64,000 nt of DNA from Brevibacillus sp. DP1.3A (GTDB lineage Bacteria; Bacillota; Bacilli; Brevibacillales; Brevibacillaceae): NCBI RefSeq assembly GCF_013284245.2, contig NZ_CP085876.1, forward strand, positions 5,110,001-5,174,000, given 5' to 3'. Numbering within the stretch: position 1 is the stretch's first letter; each line of letters begins with the position of its first letter. Both the position numbers and the translations under genes were made by a program. This document shows, one piece after another, positions 45,309-53,936 of the stretch. The notes beneath the pieces were generated by a model. That model was not told the DNA's origin and searched no databases. It saw nothing but the letters and a program-made list of their open reading frames with translations.

Positions 45309-45944
45309 ATGCACAAAGCTGAATTCGAACGGCAACTGACAACGCTCATTCAAAAAGGCTATCCTGAAATGGCGGGCATGACAGCAGATGAGTTCAGGAA
45401 AAATCTGGACCCTCTGCAACCACTGGCAGAAGCTCTCCCCATACAAGAAGACGACCAGCAAGAGGGCCTCGTCCCCTTTGTTCTCGTGGTGAAAGGCGAT
45501 TGGTTCGACGGAGAAAAAGCGATGCAAGCAATCGAGCGGCAAAAGAAAGCTGGCTTCAGTGTCATAGATGCGGAAGAAATCCGGCGGTTTACACCCATCG
45601 AGGGCATCGAGATTCCTACAGGAATGGCTTACCTAATGACCGGAATTGATACAGGAAAAGAGACGTTGAACGTCACTCCGAATGACGCGATGCCCACCCT
45701 CTTGGAGCAACAGCGTTCTCCGCTCACGCTGGAAGAAGGGATTGCCCTGATCACTCACTTCCCGGATCAGGTAAAGAAAAACAACGGCTTTTCTCTACTC
45801 GGCTCTCGTTGTGGCGACCGACGCGTAACTGCCATGTGGATCAGCGAAAATAAACCGAAGCTAGGCTGGTGCTGGGCCGGCAATCCACATACGTGGCTCG
45901 GTTCGGCTTCCTGCCAAGCTCGTTTGGACGAAAAAAAACCTTGA
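45309..45944 (+). CDS. DUF5701-family protein
   Basis: A 211-aa protein: FERQLTTLIQKGYPEMAGMTADEFRKNLDPL at the start, PFVLVVKGDWFDGEKAM, IEGIEIPTGMAYLMTGIDTGKETLN and a C-terminal CGDRRVTAMWISENKPKLGWCWAGNPHTWLGSASC with several Cys and Trp. This pattern matches DUF5701, of unknown function. RBS GGAAGGAGG 10 nt before ATG. Its terminator overlaps the stop. It is divergent from the double-HTH MerR gene. Confidence 0.8.
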   Translation: MHKAEFERQLTTLIQKGYPEMAGMTADEFRKNLDPLQPLAEALPIQEDDQQEGLVPFVLVVKGDWFDGEKAMQAIERQKKAGFSVIDAEEIRRFTPIEGIEIPTGMAYLMTGIDTGKETLNVTPNDAMPTLLEQQRSPLTLEEGIALITHFPDQVKKNNGFSLLGSRCGDRRVTAMWISENKPKLGWCWAGNPHTWLGSASCQARLDEKKP

Positions 45945-45964
45945 AGCTCATTCAAGGTTTTTTC
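45937..45964. terminator. Terminator overlapping the DUF5701 stop
   Basis: AACCTTGAA and TTCAAGGTT with A8 and T6 flanks; bidirectional between convergent genes. Confidence 0.85.
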
Positions 45965-45968
45965 TTTC

Positions 45969-46571
45969 TTATTCTTTTTCATTCAACGTAACGCCATTTA
46001 TTTTCAAATGAGCGCGAAACATTTCCAGCATCGAAGGCATCGCCTCTTTTTCTGGCCAAGAATCCGCCTTCCACAAGCCTGCTTGTTTAAATGCGCGCGG
46101 GCAATGAAGGAAGCACTCTTCTACCTTCACGATCACGCCCATGCCGTTTGTTTTACCCTTCCATTCTTGCGCAGCGAGTAGCTCTGCATCTTTCGTAATG
46201 CGGGCTGATCCGTTAATTCTCAACACTTCTTCCAGACCAGGAATCAGGAAAATCATATCCACCTGCGGATTGGCGATGATATTCAGCAAAGAGTCGACCC
46301 GTCTGTTCCCCATTCGCTCTGGAAAAATAATATGGTGATCATCCAGCACTTTAACGAAGCCCGGCTCGTCGCCTCGCGGGGAAACGTCACATCTACCTGA
46401 AGCATCTGCTGTAGACAAGAAAAACAACGGCGACATAGACACGTAATGAATCACATGCGACTCAACCTGCGCGATGCTTTTTTTCACAACCGCCTCGTGC
46501 GGTTCTCCTACCAGACTTTTTAGTTCTTCTGCACTGGTGATGAGATCTTTTACTTCCAACGGATTCCACAT
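45969..46571 (-). CDS. Pyridoxamine 5'-phosphate oxidase-family protein (MSMEG_1061 type)
   Basis: A 200-aa split-barrel flavin-binding protein with HYVSMSPLFFLSTADASGRCDVSPRGDEPGF and ERMGNRRVDSLLNIIANPQVDMIFLIPGLEEVLRINGSARI. These fit the PPOX-class, MSMEG_1061 family. It lacks features of true PdxH, so a small-molecule or stress role is more likely. RBS GGAGAGTAG. It starts 5 bp after the MerR gene stop, so both are one operon. Confidence 0.87.
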   Translation of the reverse strand: MWNPLEVKDLITSAEELKSLVGEPHEAVVKKSIAQVESHVIHYVSMSPLFFLSTADASGRCDVSPRGDEPGFVKVLDDHHIIFPERMGNRRVDSLLNIIANPQVDMIFLIPGLEEVLRINGSARITKDAELLAAQEWKGKTNGMGVIVKVEECFLHCPRAFKQAGLWKADSWPEKEAMPSMLEMFRAHLKINGVTLNEKE

Positions 46572-46576
46572 AGTTT

Positions 46577-46987
46577 CTACTCTCCTCTCTCTATGTATAT
46601 CTTTTCTTCGTCTACCGGTGCTTTGGCTTCTCGGTTACTGATGTAATCTTTGTAAGCAACAATTTTACGTTCCAGCATACCATCCACATCGATTAAAGTT
46701 TTTATTTGCTGCTCAATATAGTGTTTGTGTTCTTCTAAAAGACTCAATCGAGCTGTGGTAGTATGTTCTCCTTCTAAAAACAGTGAAGCGTACTTCTTGA
46801 TTTTCGAGACAGGCATTTGCGTTTCTTTTAACTTGATAACGAATTGCAGCCATCGAATATGTGAATCGTTATATCGCCTGTCACCGTTTTCATCGCGATC
46901 AGGAATAATTATTTTTTCCTTTTCATAATAACGCAGCGTATGTGTGCTTAACCCTAATAGATGTGCCACTTCACCAACTGTGTGCAT
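46577..46987 (-). CDS. MerR-family regulator (AdhR/NmlR type)
   Basis: A 136-aa protein with the MerR HTH (TVGEVAHLLGLSTHTLRYYEKEKII, RYNDSHIRWLQFVIKLKETQMPVSKIKKY) and a short coiled-coil dimerisation helix. It belongs by length and sequence to the AdhR/NmlR group that responds to aldehydes or electrophiles. I chose ATG 46987 with GGAGGTT 5 nt upstream. It is divergent from the SDR gene, whose promoter carries its probable operator. Confidence 0.9.
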   Translation of the reverse strand: MHTVGEVAHLLGLSTHTLRYYEKEKIIIPDRDENGDRRYNDSHIRWLQFVIKLKETQMPVSKIKKYASLFLEGEHTTTARLSLLEEHKHYIEQQIKTLIDVDGMLERKIVAYKDYISNREAKAPVDEEKIYIERGE

Positions 46988-47015
46988 TAGAAACCTCCAC
47001 ATAGATTTTATACCC

Positions 47016-47046
47016 TTGACTTAGAGTTTACTCTAATCAGTATAAT
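47016..47046 (+). promoter_or_regulatory. MerR-type promoter with 19-bp spacer
   Basis: TTGACT (47016-47021), a 19-bp spacer and TATAAT (47041-47046). The spacer holds the dyad TTAGAGTTTACTCTAA (47021-47036). An over-long spacer with a central dyad is the hallmark of promoters that MerR proteins activate by DNA untwisting. The CTTGACTTAGAG pattern is like AdhR/NmlR sites. Confidence 0.85.
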
Positions 47047-47102
47047 CAGCTCATCGTTACTACTCAATGAAAACCAGGGAATAAAATTCAGGAGGGGTAT
47101 TC

Positions 47103-47864
47103 ATGAAATATACGGTCATTACGGGAGCAAGTTCAGGAATTGGCTTTGAAACCGCTCTGGCATTTGCTGCTCGTGGAAAAAACTTAATTGTAGCAGCTCG
47201 TCGAACGGAGGAATTAGAAAAGGTAAAAGCAAAAGTGGCTGAAATCAACGCAAAATTGGATGTAGTCATTCGAACAGTAGACTTAAGTGTGCGTGCAAAT
47301 GTTCATGATTTTTACGACAGTCTAAAGGATTATGAGATTGAGACCTGGATTAACAATGCGGGGTTCGGAAACTTTGCTTCTGTTGGGGAACAAAACTTGA
47401 ATAAAATTGAGTCCATGCTTCACTTGAACATTGAAGCACTAACTATTCTATCTTCTCGTTATGCTCGTGACTATGCACATGTTAAAGGAACGCAAATCAT
47501 CAATATTTCTTCAGGCGGAGGTTACAAAATCATTGCTGACGCCGTGACCTATTGCGCAACGAAGTTCTATGTAAGTGCCTTTACGGAAGGGCTAGCACAA
47601 GAATTGAGGGAGAACGGAGCAGCCATGCAAGCAAAAGTCTTGGCACCTGCTGCAACAGAGACCGAATTTGCGAAGCGTTCCTTTGATATTGATCATTTTG
47701 AATATGCTGGTGCACTTCCTAAGTTCCATACAGCTAAGCAAATGGCCGATTTCTTGCTCGATTTATATGACAGTGAGAAGGTCGTTGGAATAGTGAATGG
47801 AGCAACATATGAGTTCGAGCTAAGGGATCCAATCTTTACGTATGTGACGAGGTCAAGAAACTAG
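47103..47864 (+). CDS. Short-chain dehydrogenase/reductase
   Basis: Classical SDR of 253 aa. Cofactor motif TGASSGIG near residue 7 followed by AARRTEEL, which suggests NADPH. NNAGFG near 88, catalytic Ser in NISSGGGYK, and the catalytic YxxxK is YCATK near 151. The substrate is not evident; with an AdhR/NmlR-like activator, an aldehyde or quinone is plausible. RBS GGAGGGG 5 nt upstream. More AT-rich than surrounding genes. Confidence 0.92.
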   Translation: MKYTVITGASSGIGFETALAFAARGKNLIVAARRTEELEKVKAKVAEINAKLDVVIRTVDLSVRANVHDFYDSLKDYEIETWINNAGFGNFASVGEQNLNKIESMLHLNIEALTILSSRYARDYAHVKGTQIINISSGGGYKIIADAVTYCATKFYVSAFTEGLAQELRENGAAMQAKVLAPAATETEFAKRSFDIDHFEYAGALPKFHTAKQMADFLLDLYDSEKVVGIVNGATYEFELRDPIFTYVTRSRN

Positions 47865-47894
47865 TTTTTTTATCACTCCGAGACGTTTTTCGCA

Positions 47895-47929
47895 TAAAAA
47901 AGAGGATGAGTAAGTCTCATCCCCTTTTT
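47895..47929. terminator. Bidirectional terminator between SDR and htpG
   Basis: GGATGAG-N5-CTCATCC with A6 before and T6 after. Confidence 0.85.
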
Positions 47930-47934
47930 TATGA

Positions 47935-49815
47935 TTACACCATAACTTTGCAAATGTCGTTCGTAAACTCAACCGGGTCTTGAATCGGCAAGCCTTCGAT
48001 CAAGAGAGCCTGATTGTACAGGAGGGCCGTATACAGATTGACCTTTTCCTTGTCAGTGTCAAAGGCACCCTTCAACGACTGGAACACCGCATGGTTCACA
48101 TTGATCTCCAGTACCTTGTCTGCCTTGACATTCGAATTGTTTGGCATCGCATTCAAGATTTTTTCCATTTCAATCGTCACTTCACCCTCAGTCGACAAGC
48201 AGACAGGGTGTGACTTCAAGCGCTTGGAAGCTTTTACGGCTTTGACTTTTCCTTCGAGCAGCGATGCCATATAGTCGAACAGTTCTTTGTTATTTTCGTT
48301 TTCGACTTCGGCTGCTTTTTCTTCTTCGCCTGGCTCGATTCCCAAATCCCCGCTCGATACGGATTTGAATTCCTTTTCCTTGTAGTTCATCATCATTTTG
48401 ATCGCGAACTCATCGACGTCATCTGTGAAGTACAGGATTTCGTAACCTTTCTCGGATACGAGCTCTGTTTGCGGCAGTTTTTCGATTCGCTCGATCGACT
48501 CGCCAGATGCGTAGTAGATGTACTTTTGATCTTCTGGCATTCTCTCTACGTACTCTTCTAGCGTCACCAGCTTTTTCTCTTTGGAAGAGTAGAACATCAA
48601 CAGGTCTTGCAGTGTTTCTTTATGTGTTCCGTAGTCGCTGTACATGCCGTATTTCAGCTGTCTGCCAAATGAATTGTAGAACAGCTCGTATTTCTCACGC
48701 TCTGTTTTCAGCAAGCTTTGCAGCTGGCTTTTGATTTTGCTCGTGATGTTTTTCGCAATCAGCTTCAATTGACGGTCATGCTGCAGCATCTCACGAGAAA
48801 TGTTGAGCGACAGGCTCTCGGAGTCAACCATCCCTTTGACAAAGCTGAAGTAGTCTGGAAGCAGGTCCGCGCATTTGTTCATGATCAGTACACCGTTTGC
48901 ATACAGCTCCAGACCTTTTTCGTACTCCTTCGAGTAGTAATCAAATGGCATGCTCTCCGGGATGTACAAAATCGCCTGATAAACAACGGCTCCATCTGCA
49001 CTGATGTGGATGTGCTTGAGCGGCTTGTCGAAGCCATAATGCTTGCTGGCATAAAACTGTTCGTAATCCTCAGTCGTCAGCTCGCTTTTATTTTTTCGCC
49101 AAATCGGAACCATGCTGTTCACGATTTGCTCTTCCGTCACTTGTTCGTACTCGTTTTCGCTGCCCTCTTTTGGCTGATGCTGCGTAACGTCCATTTTGAT
49201 CGGGTAACGAATGAAGTCAGAGTACTTTTTGATAATCGCTTTTAAACGGTACTCTTCCAAAAACTCGTCGTAATTCTCTTCTTCTGTATTCTCTTTGATT
49301 TCGAGATTGATTTCGGTCCCGACGGAATCTTTGTGATAAGGCTCGATCGTGTAGCCATCCGCCCCGCTGGACTCCCATTTGTACCCCGTGTCGCTGCCCA
49401 GTGCTTTACTGATGACCGTAACCTTGTCGGCAACCATGAAGGCCGAGTAGAAACCTACACCGAATTGACCGATGATGTTGTACCCATCCTTCGCGTCGTT
49501 TTCTTTTTTGAACGCCAAAGAGCCGCTCTTCGCAATGACACCCAGATTATTTTCCAGTTCATCCTGCGTCATGCCGATCCCGGTATCTGTCAGAGTCAAA
49601 GTTCTGGTGTCTTTGTTAACCGCAATTTTGATGAAATAGTTCTCTTTATCAAACACCAATTGATCATCGACGAGCGATTTGTAGTAAATTTTGTCAATCG
49701 CGTCACTCGAATTGGAAATCAACTCGCGCAAAAAGATTTCCTTTTGTGTGTAAATAGAATGGATCATCATTTCCAACAGACGTGTAGATTCTGCTTGAAA
49801 CTGCTTTTTTTCCAT
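47935..49815 (-). CDS. htpG: Molecular chaperone HtpG (Hsp90)
   Basis: A 626-aa Hsp90 homologue. GHKL ATPase domain with [40 protein letters not shown] and [18 protein letters not shown]. Middle domain with the catalytic Arg in NISREMLQ, then the C-terminal dimerisation domain. An acidic low-complexity insert ([18 protein letters not shown]) is typical of Bacillota HtpG. It is transcribed alone from a sigma-A promoter with a CIRCE element at the start of its transcript. Confidence 0.98.
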   Translation of the reverse strand: MEKKQFQAESTRLLEMMIHSIYTQKEIFLRELISNSSDAIDKIYYKSLVDDQLVFDKENYFIKIAVNKDTRTLTLTDTGIGMTQDELENNLGVIAKSGSLAFKKENDAKDGYNIIGQFGVGFYSAFMVADKVTVISKALGSDTGYKWESSGADGYTIEPYHKDSVGTEINLEIKENTEEENYDEFLEEYRLKAIIKKYSDFIRYPIKMDVTQHQPKEGSENEYEQVTEEQIVNSMVPIWRKNKSELTTEDYEQFYASKHYGFDKPLKHIHISADGAVVYQAILYIPESMPFDYYSKEYEKGLELYANGVLIMNKCADLLPDYFSFVKGMVDSESLSLNISREMLQHDRQLKLIAKNITSKIKSQLQSLLKTEREKYELFYNSFGRQLKYGMYSDYGTHKETLQDLLMFYSSKEKKLVTLEEYVERMPEDQKYIYYASGESIERIEKLPQTELVSEKGYEILYFTDDVDEFAIKMMMNYKEKEFKSVSSGDLGIEPGEEEKAAEVENENNKELFDYMASLLEGKVKAVKASKRLKSHPVCLSTEGEVTIEMEKILNAMPNNSNVKADKVLEINVNHAVFQSLKGAFDTDKEKVNLYTALLYNQALLIEGLPIQDPVEFTNDICKVMV

Positions 49816-49860
49816 GAAATACCCACCCTTCCGGACTTCTTATGTATTCCTTTTCCAATG

Positions 49861-49887
49861 TTAGCACTCTCACCTCGCGAGTGCTAT
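49861..49887 (-). promoter_or_regulatory. CIRCE element (HrcA operator) of htpG
   Basis: TTAGCACTC-N9-GAGTGCTAT (consensus TTAGCACTC-N9-GAGTGCTAA), one mismatch. It lies at the expected transcription start, between the promoter and the htpG RBS. Confidence 0.92.
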
Positions 49888-49895
49888 TCACTATT

Positions 49896-49924
49896 TTTAT
49901 AACAGTCTTAGATTTTTCTGTCAA
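49896..49924 (-). promoter_or_regulatory. Sigma-A promoter of htpG
   Basis: TTGACA (49924-49919), 17-bp spacer and TATAAA (49901-49896), read on the minus strand. Start expected near 49888, at the edge of CIRCE. Confidence 0.85.
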
Positions 49925-50020
49925 TATGAACCAGCTGTTCAAGGATAATAAAGTATTAGACTAACGTATCTTTTTCACTCATCCAGCACTGGAATTCGTA
50001 ACGCATCAGAAAAAATGAAC

Positions 50021-50362
50021 TTAATTATTTTGATTTTTTGCTCCCCACTCACATAACTCTTCCAAAACGGGTAATAGTGTTTTCGCTTTATCCGTGAGAC
50101 TGTACTCGACTTTAGGAGGAACTTGAGGATACTCTTTCCGTTTCACCAAACCATCCGCTTCCAATTCTTTTAGTTGTGAACTTAATGTTTTATAAGTAAT
50201 AGCTCCTATTTGTCTTTTCAGATCATTGAAGCGAACCGGTTGGTTTTCTGCTAGAAGATAAATAATAACCATTTTCCATTTACCACCGATTACTGACAAT
50301 GTATAACCAAAAGGTGTATCTTGAATATTTTTAACTTTACCTTTATATTCAGCCATACTCAT
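50021..50362 (-). CDS. HxlR-family transcriptional regulator
   Basis: A 113-aa winged-helix protein with TPFGYTLSVIGGKWKMVIIYLL, RFNDLKRQIGAITYKTLSSQLKELEADGLV and the wing PQVPPKVEYSLTDKAKTLLPVLEEL, the classic HxlR pattern. The start is ATG 50362 or 50356; AAAGGATAG precedes the first. It is divergent from the arginase-family gene, probably its target. AT-rich relative to htpG. Confidence 0.92.
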   Translation of the reverse strand: MSMAEYKGKVKNIQDTPFGYTLSVIGGKWKMVIIYLLAENQPVRFNDLKRQIGAITYKTLSSQLKELEADGLVKRKEYPQVPPKVEYSLTDKAKTLLPVLEELCEWGAKNQNN

Positions 50363-50467
50363 ATTTACACTATCCTTTCCGGTAGTAGCTATCAATAAAG
50401 TGCGTACTGCTTTTTTATTTTTGGTCCGTTTATACTAGCCTTACTTTGAAGCAAAGGAGAGACAAAC

Positions 50468-51325
50468 GTGACTAAAAAAACAATACGCCTGTTAATGCCG
50501 CAATGGCAAGGGGGAAATAACCCTAACTACTCTCTTGGAGCCGAGTTGCTTGCGTGGCTAGCTCCGGACAATGATCAACCCCTTATTCATATACCAGTTC
50601 GAGCTTATGATGGAACTCCGCTTGAAAACGAGAACGGTACTTATGGGAGAAAACAACTACTTGAACAAGTAGAGGCTGCTCATCATATCATTGATGCTCA
50701 TAAGCCAGATCGGATTGTGATGTTTGGCGGTGACTGCTTGGTAGAGCAAGCTCCATTTGCGTATTTAAACAAACGATACGGTGGTGAATTAGGTTTAATT
50801 TGGATCGATGCTCACAGTGATTTGGTTAGGATTGTTGGGTATGACTACGGACATACATTACCTCTTGGGAATCTTTTGGGAGAAGGAGATGAAGAGTTCG
50901 CAAAACATGTGGAAATCCCTCTGAAGCCTGAAAATATCTTTATGGCGGGATTAGAAGCTCCTACAGAGCAAGATTCAGAAATCATTCAAAGGCTAGGTAT
51001 TAAAACAGCGGGAACGAAAGCGTTGATGAAAAGTACTGAATCTGTAAAAGAGTGGATAAAAGAAAGTGGTATTAAGCACCTAGCTATTCACCTTGATTTA
51101 GATGTCCTTGACCCAAAGGCATTCCGCTCTTTATTATTCGCCAACCCTGAAGCACCTTATAATCTTTCTGCTGCGGGAACAATGCAAATACCTCAACTAC
51201 TTCATCTGATTAAAGAACTATCTGAAGAAACAGATGTAGTTGGATTAGGTATAACCGAGCATATGCCGTGGGATTCTATTAACTTGAAGAAACTGCTTGG
51301 AGAAATACCTATTTTAAATAAGTAA
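50468..51325 (+). CDS. Arginase/agmatinase-family protein
   Basis: A 285-aa ureohydrolase-fold protein with a GTG start (RBS AAAGGAG). Metal motifs are partly standard: DAHSD near residue 117 and HLDLDVLDP near 218. The first, normally GGDHS, is GGDC near 92, so one manganese ligand His is Cys. DYGHTLPLGNLLG fits the subgroup of arginase-like proteins found next to HxlR-type regulators. Catalytic activity on arginine or agmatine is uncertain. It is followed by an IS element that landed 52 bp after the stop. Confidence 0.85.
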   Translation: MTKKTIRLLMPQWQGGNNPNYSLGAELLAWLAPDNDQPLIHIPVRAYDGTPLENENGTYGRKQLLEQVEAAHHIIDAHKPDRIVMFGGDCLVEQAPFAYLNKRYGGELGLIWIDAHSDLVRIVGYDYGHTLPLGNLLGEGDEEFAKHVEIPLKPENIFMAGLEAPTEQDSEIIQRLGIKTAGTKALMKSTESVKEWIKESGIKHLAIHLDLDVLDPKAFRSLLFANPEAPYNLSAAGTMQIPQLLHLIKELSEETDVVGLGITEHMPWDSINLKKLLGEIPILNK

Positions 51326-51376
51326 AGTTTAAGAGCTTGAGAATGAAGATGGATAGAAACAAAAACCCTCGGGTCA

Positions 51377-51379
51377 ATT
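51377..51379. repeat. Target-site duplication, left copy (ATT)
   Basis: ATT lies directly outside the left IS end. The same ATT is at 52660-52662 outside the right end. A 3-bp duplication fits IS3-family insertion. Confidence 0.7.
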
Positions 51380-51455
51380 TGAAGTGCACCCCTTAAAGTA
51401 GACATTGGAAAAACCCCTGTGGTTTACCGATGAACTTTAGGGGGTGCATTTTTTT

Positions 51456-51752
51456 ATGGCAGCTAAAGGGCAAAAGTTTATGAGCTATCCAGAAACACTG
51501 AAAAGGGAAGCCATACGTTTACATCTTGAGGAAAAATGGACGTATAAACGAATTACAGAACATCTGGGAATTCTGGACAAAGATCGTGTGAGAAAGTGGA
51601 TGAGAAAGTATAGACAGCTTGGAGAGTTTGGACTCCTAGATCAACGTGGACGTCGGGAGACGTATATTGACCAGGACCGTCATGTTCAAAAATTAAAGCG
51701 TGAAAATGAAATCCTAAAAAAGTGTTTGGAAATCTGGGTACGGGAGGTGTAA
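51456..51752 (+). CDS. IS3-family transposase OrfA
   Basis: A 98-aa HTH_Tnp/helix-turn-helix protein (YPETLKREAIRLHLEEKWTYKRITEHLG, KVWMRKYRQLGEFGL-like) with a C-terminal leucine-zipper-type helix (HVQKLKRENEILKKCLEI). The start ATG is preceded by AGGGGG. A6G at 51716-51722 in the frame AAA AAG is the expected -1 frameshift signal leading into OrfB. Confidence 0.92.
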   Translation: MAAKGQKFMSYPETLKREAIRLHLEEKWTYKRITEHLGILDKDRVRKWMRKYRQLGEFGLLDQRGRRETYIDQDRHVQKLKRENEILKKCLEIWVREV

Positions 51753-52615
51753 GGAAGAAATATCACATGGTGGAGACATTGTCTTCAATCTTCATGGTAA
51801 CTGAGATTTGTAAGGCTTTAGGTGTCTCGAGAAGCGGATATTATAAATACCTCTCCACTAGAAAACAGAACAAGGACAAAGCTTTGAAAGAGAAAATCAA
51901 CATGATCTATAAGCAAAGGAAAGGAATTTACGGCTACCGCAGAATTCAAGCAGAACTAGTACGCCAGTATGGTTGTAAAGTAAACCATAAAAAAGTGTTA
52001 CGGTTGATGCAAAATCTGGGGATTAAAGCAGTTATTCGCCGGAAACGTGCCCATATCACCACTTTTCAAGCCATTGTTTCCGATGGACGTGTAGCCGAGA
52101 ACATGCTAAATCGTAATTTCGTTGCTCAGAGACCAAATCAAAAATGGGTAACTGACGTTACCCAATATCGAATCGGAGATGAACGCATCTATCTCTCAGC
52201 AATTAAAGATTTGTGTACGCGCGAAATTGTTGCCTATCATATCAGCTCTCGAAACGACAATGCGCTTGTTCTTCAGACTTTCAAGAAAGCATTTAAAACA
52301 CAAAAAGACGTGACTGGTGTGATCGTTCACAGCGATCAGGGTCACCAGTACACGTCTCATGCATACCACGACATGCTGCCTACGGTTGGCGCCAAAATCA
52401 GCATGTCACGACGAGGCAATTGCCTAGACAACTCCTCGATGGAGAGCTTCTTTTCTCATTTGAAAACCGAAGCTCTATATCCCTATGATATACGAGATGT
52501 ACAAGATGCTCAAAGAAGAATTGAGGAATATATCCATTTTTACAACGAAGAACGTCTTCAACTGAAATTAAAAAAACTGACGCCTAGTGAATTTAGACGT
52601 CAGTTAGCGGCCTAA
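51722..52615 (+). CDS. IS3-family transposase OrfB (DDE integrase domain)
   Basis: Made as an OrfAB fusion by -1 frameshifting; the frame after the slip reads FGNLGTGGVRKKYHMVETL. It has an HTH_21 segment (KGIYGYRRIQAELVRQYG), then the rve catalytic core: D in KWVTDVTQYRIG, D in VIVHSDQGHQYTS and E in CLDNSSMESFFSHLKTE. It ends in KKLTPSEFRRQLAA. No internal stop, so the element should be active or only recently inactive. Confidence 0.92.
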   Translation: MFGNLGTGGVRKKYHMVETLSSIFMVTEICKALGVSRSGYYKYLSTRKQNKDKALKEKINMIYKQRKGIYGYRRIQAELVRQYGCKVNHKKVLRLMQNLGIKAVIRRKRAHITTFQAIVSDGRVAENMLNRNFVAQRPNQKWVTDVTQYRIGDERIYLSAIKDLCTREIVAYHISSRNDNALVLQTFKKAFKTQKDVTGVIVHSDQGHQYTSHAYHDMLPTVGAKISMSRRGNCLDNSSMESFFSHLKTEALYPYDIRDVQDAQRRIEEYIHFYNEERLQLKLKKLTPSEFRRQLAA

Positions 52616-52691
52616 CGGCCAGGGTTTTTCTTACTGTCTACGAAATGGGGTCTTGACCAATTGCCCAAGGGTCTCCTTTGCTTGCTCCTTA

Positions 52692-53855
52692 TTATTTCAC
52701 CGGAATATAGCCCGTTTTTTCTACTAATTCTTGTCCTTGTGGAGACAAAATCCATTCGATCAGTTTCTCTGCATTCGGATTGTCTGTCCCAGCTGTCACT
52801 ACGTAAAACTGAGCCGCAAACGGATACGCTCTGTTTTTTATCGTTTCCTTATTAGGCAGTACCCCATCAATTGCGAGTAGACGAATGTTACCGTTTCGCA
52901 CCATCTCCGTGGCATAAAACAAGAACGAGTAACCGATGGCATTCGAATAATTTTTGTAGTTGGCTGTTTGCTCGATGATTCCGCCCATCCCTGTTACCAC
53001 GTCTTCTTGTGGCGCGGTCATGAGCTCTTTATCTCCCATGATCTTCTGCAGCATCGTCTGACTCCCGCTATTTTCTGGCCGCTGAAAGGCACGAATAAAC
53101 TCATAGCCGCCCCCAACTCCATCCCAAGAAATGATATCTCCCGCATAGATGCCCTGAATCTGCTGGGTAGTGAGCCCCTGAACAGAATTCTCTGCATGGA
53201 CAAAAAAGACAAAGGCTTCCCTTCCGATTGGTGTCAGCTTGAGTTCTACGCCTTTTTCTTTTGCGGCTAGGAGCTGTTCTTCAGAAGGACCTGCTGCAAA
53301 GATGACATCGACTTTGCCATCCAGTAAGTTTTCATACGCATTTGGCGTCTTACTTACCATGACTTCGCTGTCGTAGAGGTCGTACGCTTTCTCGGGATAA
53401 ACAGCCTGCACAAAGGAAGCGTAAAGCGGATACAAAGCCGTCGCCCCATCTATTTTGGGCAAATCAGACTGTAACGACAGTGTCGCTGGTTGATCAAGTT
53501 TTTGAATTTTGGAGTCTGTACCAAACGGTTTATACTGCTCCAGATTGACCTCTGCCTCACTGACCACAGGAATGCTGTTATGGTAATAGCTGCTGATCTC
53601 ATATCCTGCAACTGGCAGCGTACAAAAGAGAAAATAGACAAAGAGGGCTCGGTTCCATAAGCGACTCTTTTGCGGGGCGAAGATTTGGCCGATGATGTAG
53701 AGGATAAAAACGACCGTCGTGACAGCAACAAGAAGGGAATACACTCTTCCCTGTGCGTTCAGGGCAGTCATCACCACCGCCACCACTCCGATCACCGTGA
53801 TGATCGCACCTAAAACGATACAGCCGAAGATTTTCCCTACCAATTCTTTGTTCAT
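52692..53855 (-). CDS. PstS-like substrate-binding protein with N-terminal membrane helices
   Basis: Four N-terminal membrane helices or nearly so (FGCIVLGAIITVIGVVAVVM, VYSLLVAVTTVVFILYIIGQIF, ALFVYFLFCTLPVAGYEI), then a PBP-like_2 domain with DGATALYPLYASFVQAVYPE, the conserved LTTQQIQGIYAGDIISWDGVGG and RPENSGSQTMLQKIMG as in PstS phosphate-binding proteins. The membrane part is unusual for PstS, which is normally a free lipoprotein. No pst permease genes nearby. I chose ATG 53855 with GGAGGAGAAGG. The IS element ends 32 bp after its stop. Confidence 0.85.
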   Translation of the reverse strand: MNKELVGKIFGCIVLGAIITVIGVVAVVMTALNAQGRVYSLLVAVTTVVFILYIIGQIFAPQKSRLWNRALFVYFLFCTLPVAGYEISSYYHNSIPVVSEAEVNLEQYKPFGTDSKIQKLDQPATLSLQSDLPKIDGATALYPLYASFVQAVYPEKAYDLYDSEVMVSKTPNAYENLLDGKVDVIFAAGPSEEQLLAAKEKGVELKLTPIGREAFVFFVHAENSVQGLTTQQIQGIYAGDIISWDGVGGGYEFIRAFQRPENSGSQTMLQKIMGDKELMTAPQEDVVTGMGGIIEQTANYKNYSNAIGYSFLFYATEMVRNGNIRLLAIDGVLPNKETIKNRAYPFAAQFYVVTAGTDNPNAEKLIEWILSPQGQELVEKTGYIPVK

Positions 53856-53936
53856 TCCTTCTCCTCCCAGTTCTCCTACCGTTATTATAAATGATTGGAA
53901 GAGATTAGGAAGGAGAAGCATACCAAACGAGCCAAT

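Larger units (their letters stand above)
51380..52659 (+). mobile_element. IS3-family insertion sequence (IS150-like group), intact
   Basis: A 1280-bp element with ends TGAAGTGCACCCC and TGGTCAAGACCCC (right end read inward). These share ACCCC-N5-GTAGACA and a later AAAAACCC stretch, so imperfect terminal repeats of about 25-40 bp. Two overlapping frames, a -1 slippery A6G and a 3-bp target duplication are all present. It lies between the arginase-family gene and a PstS-like gene without breaking either, though it may separate the latter from its terminator. Confidence 0.9.
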
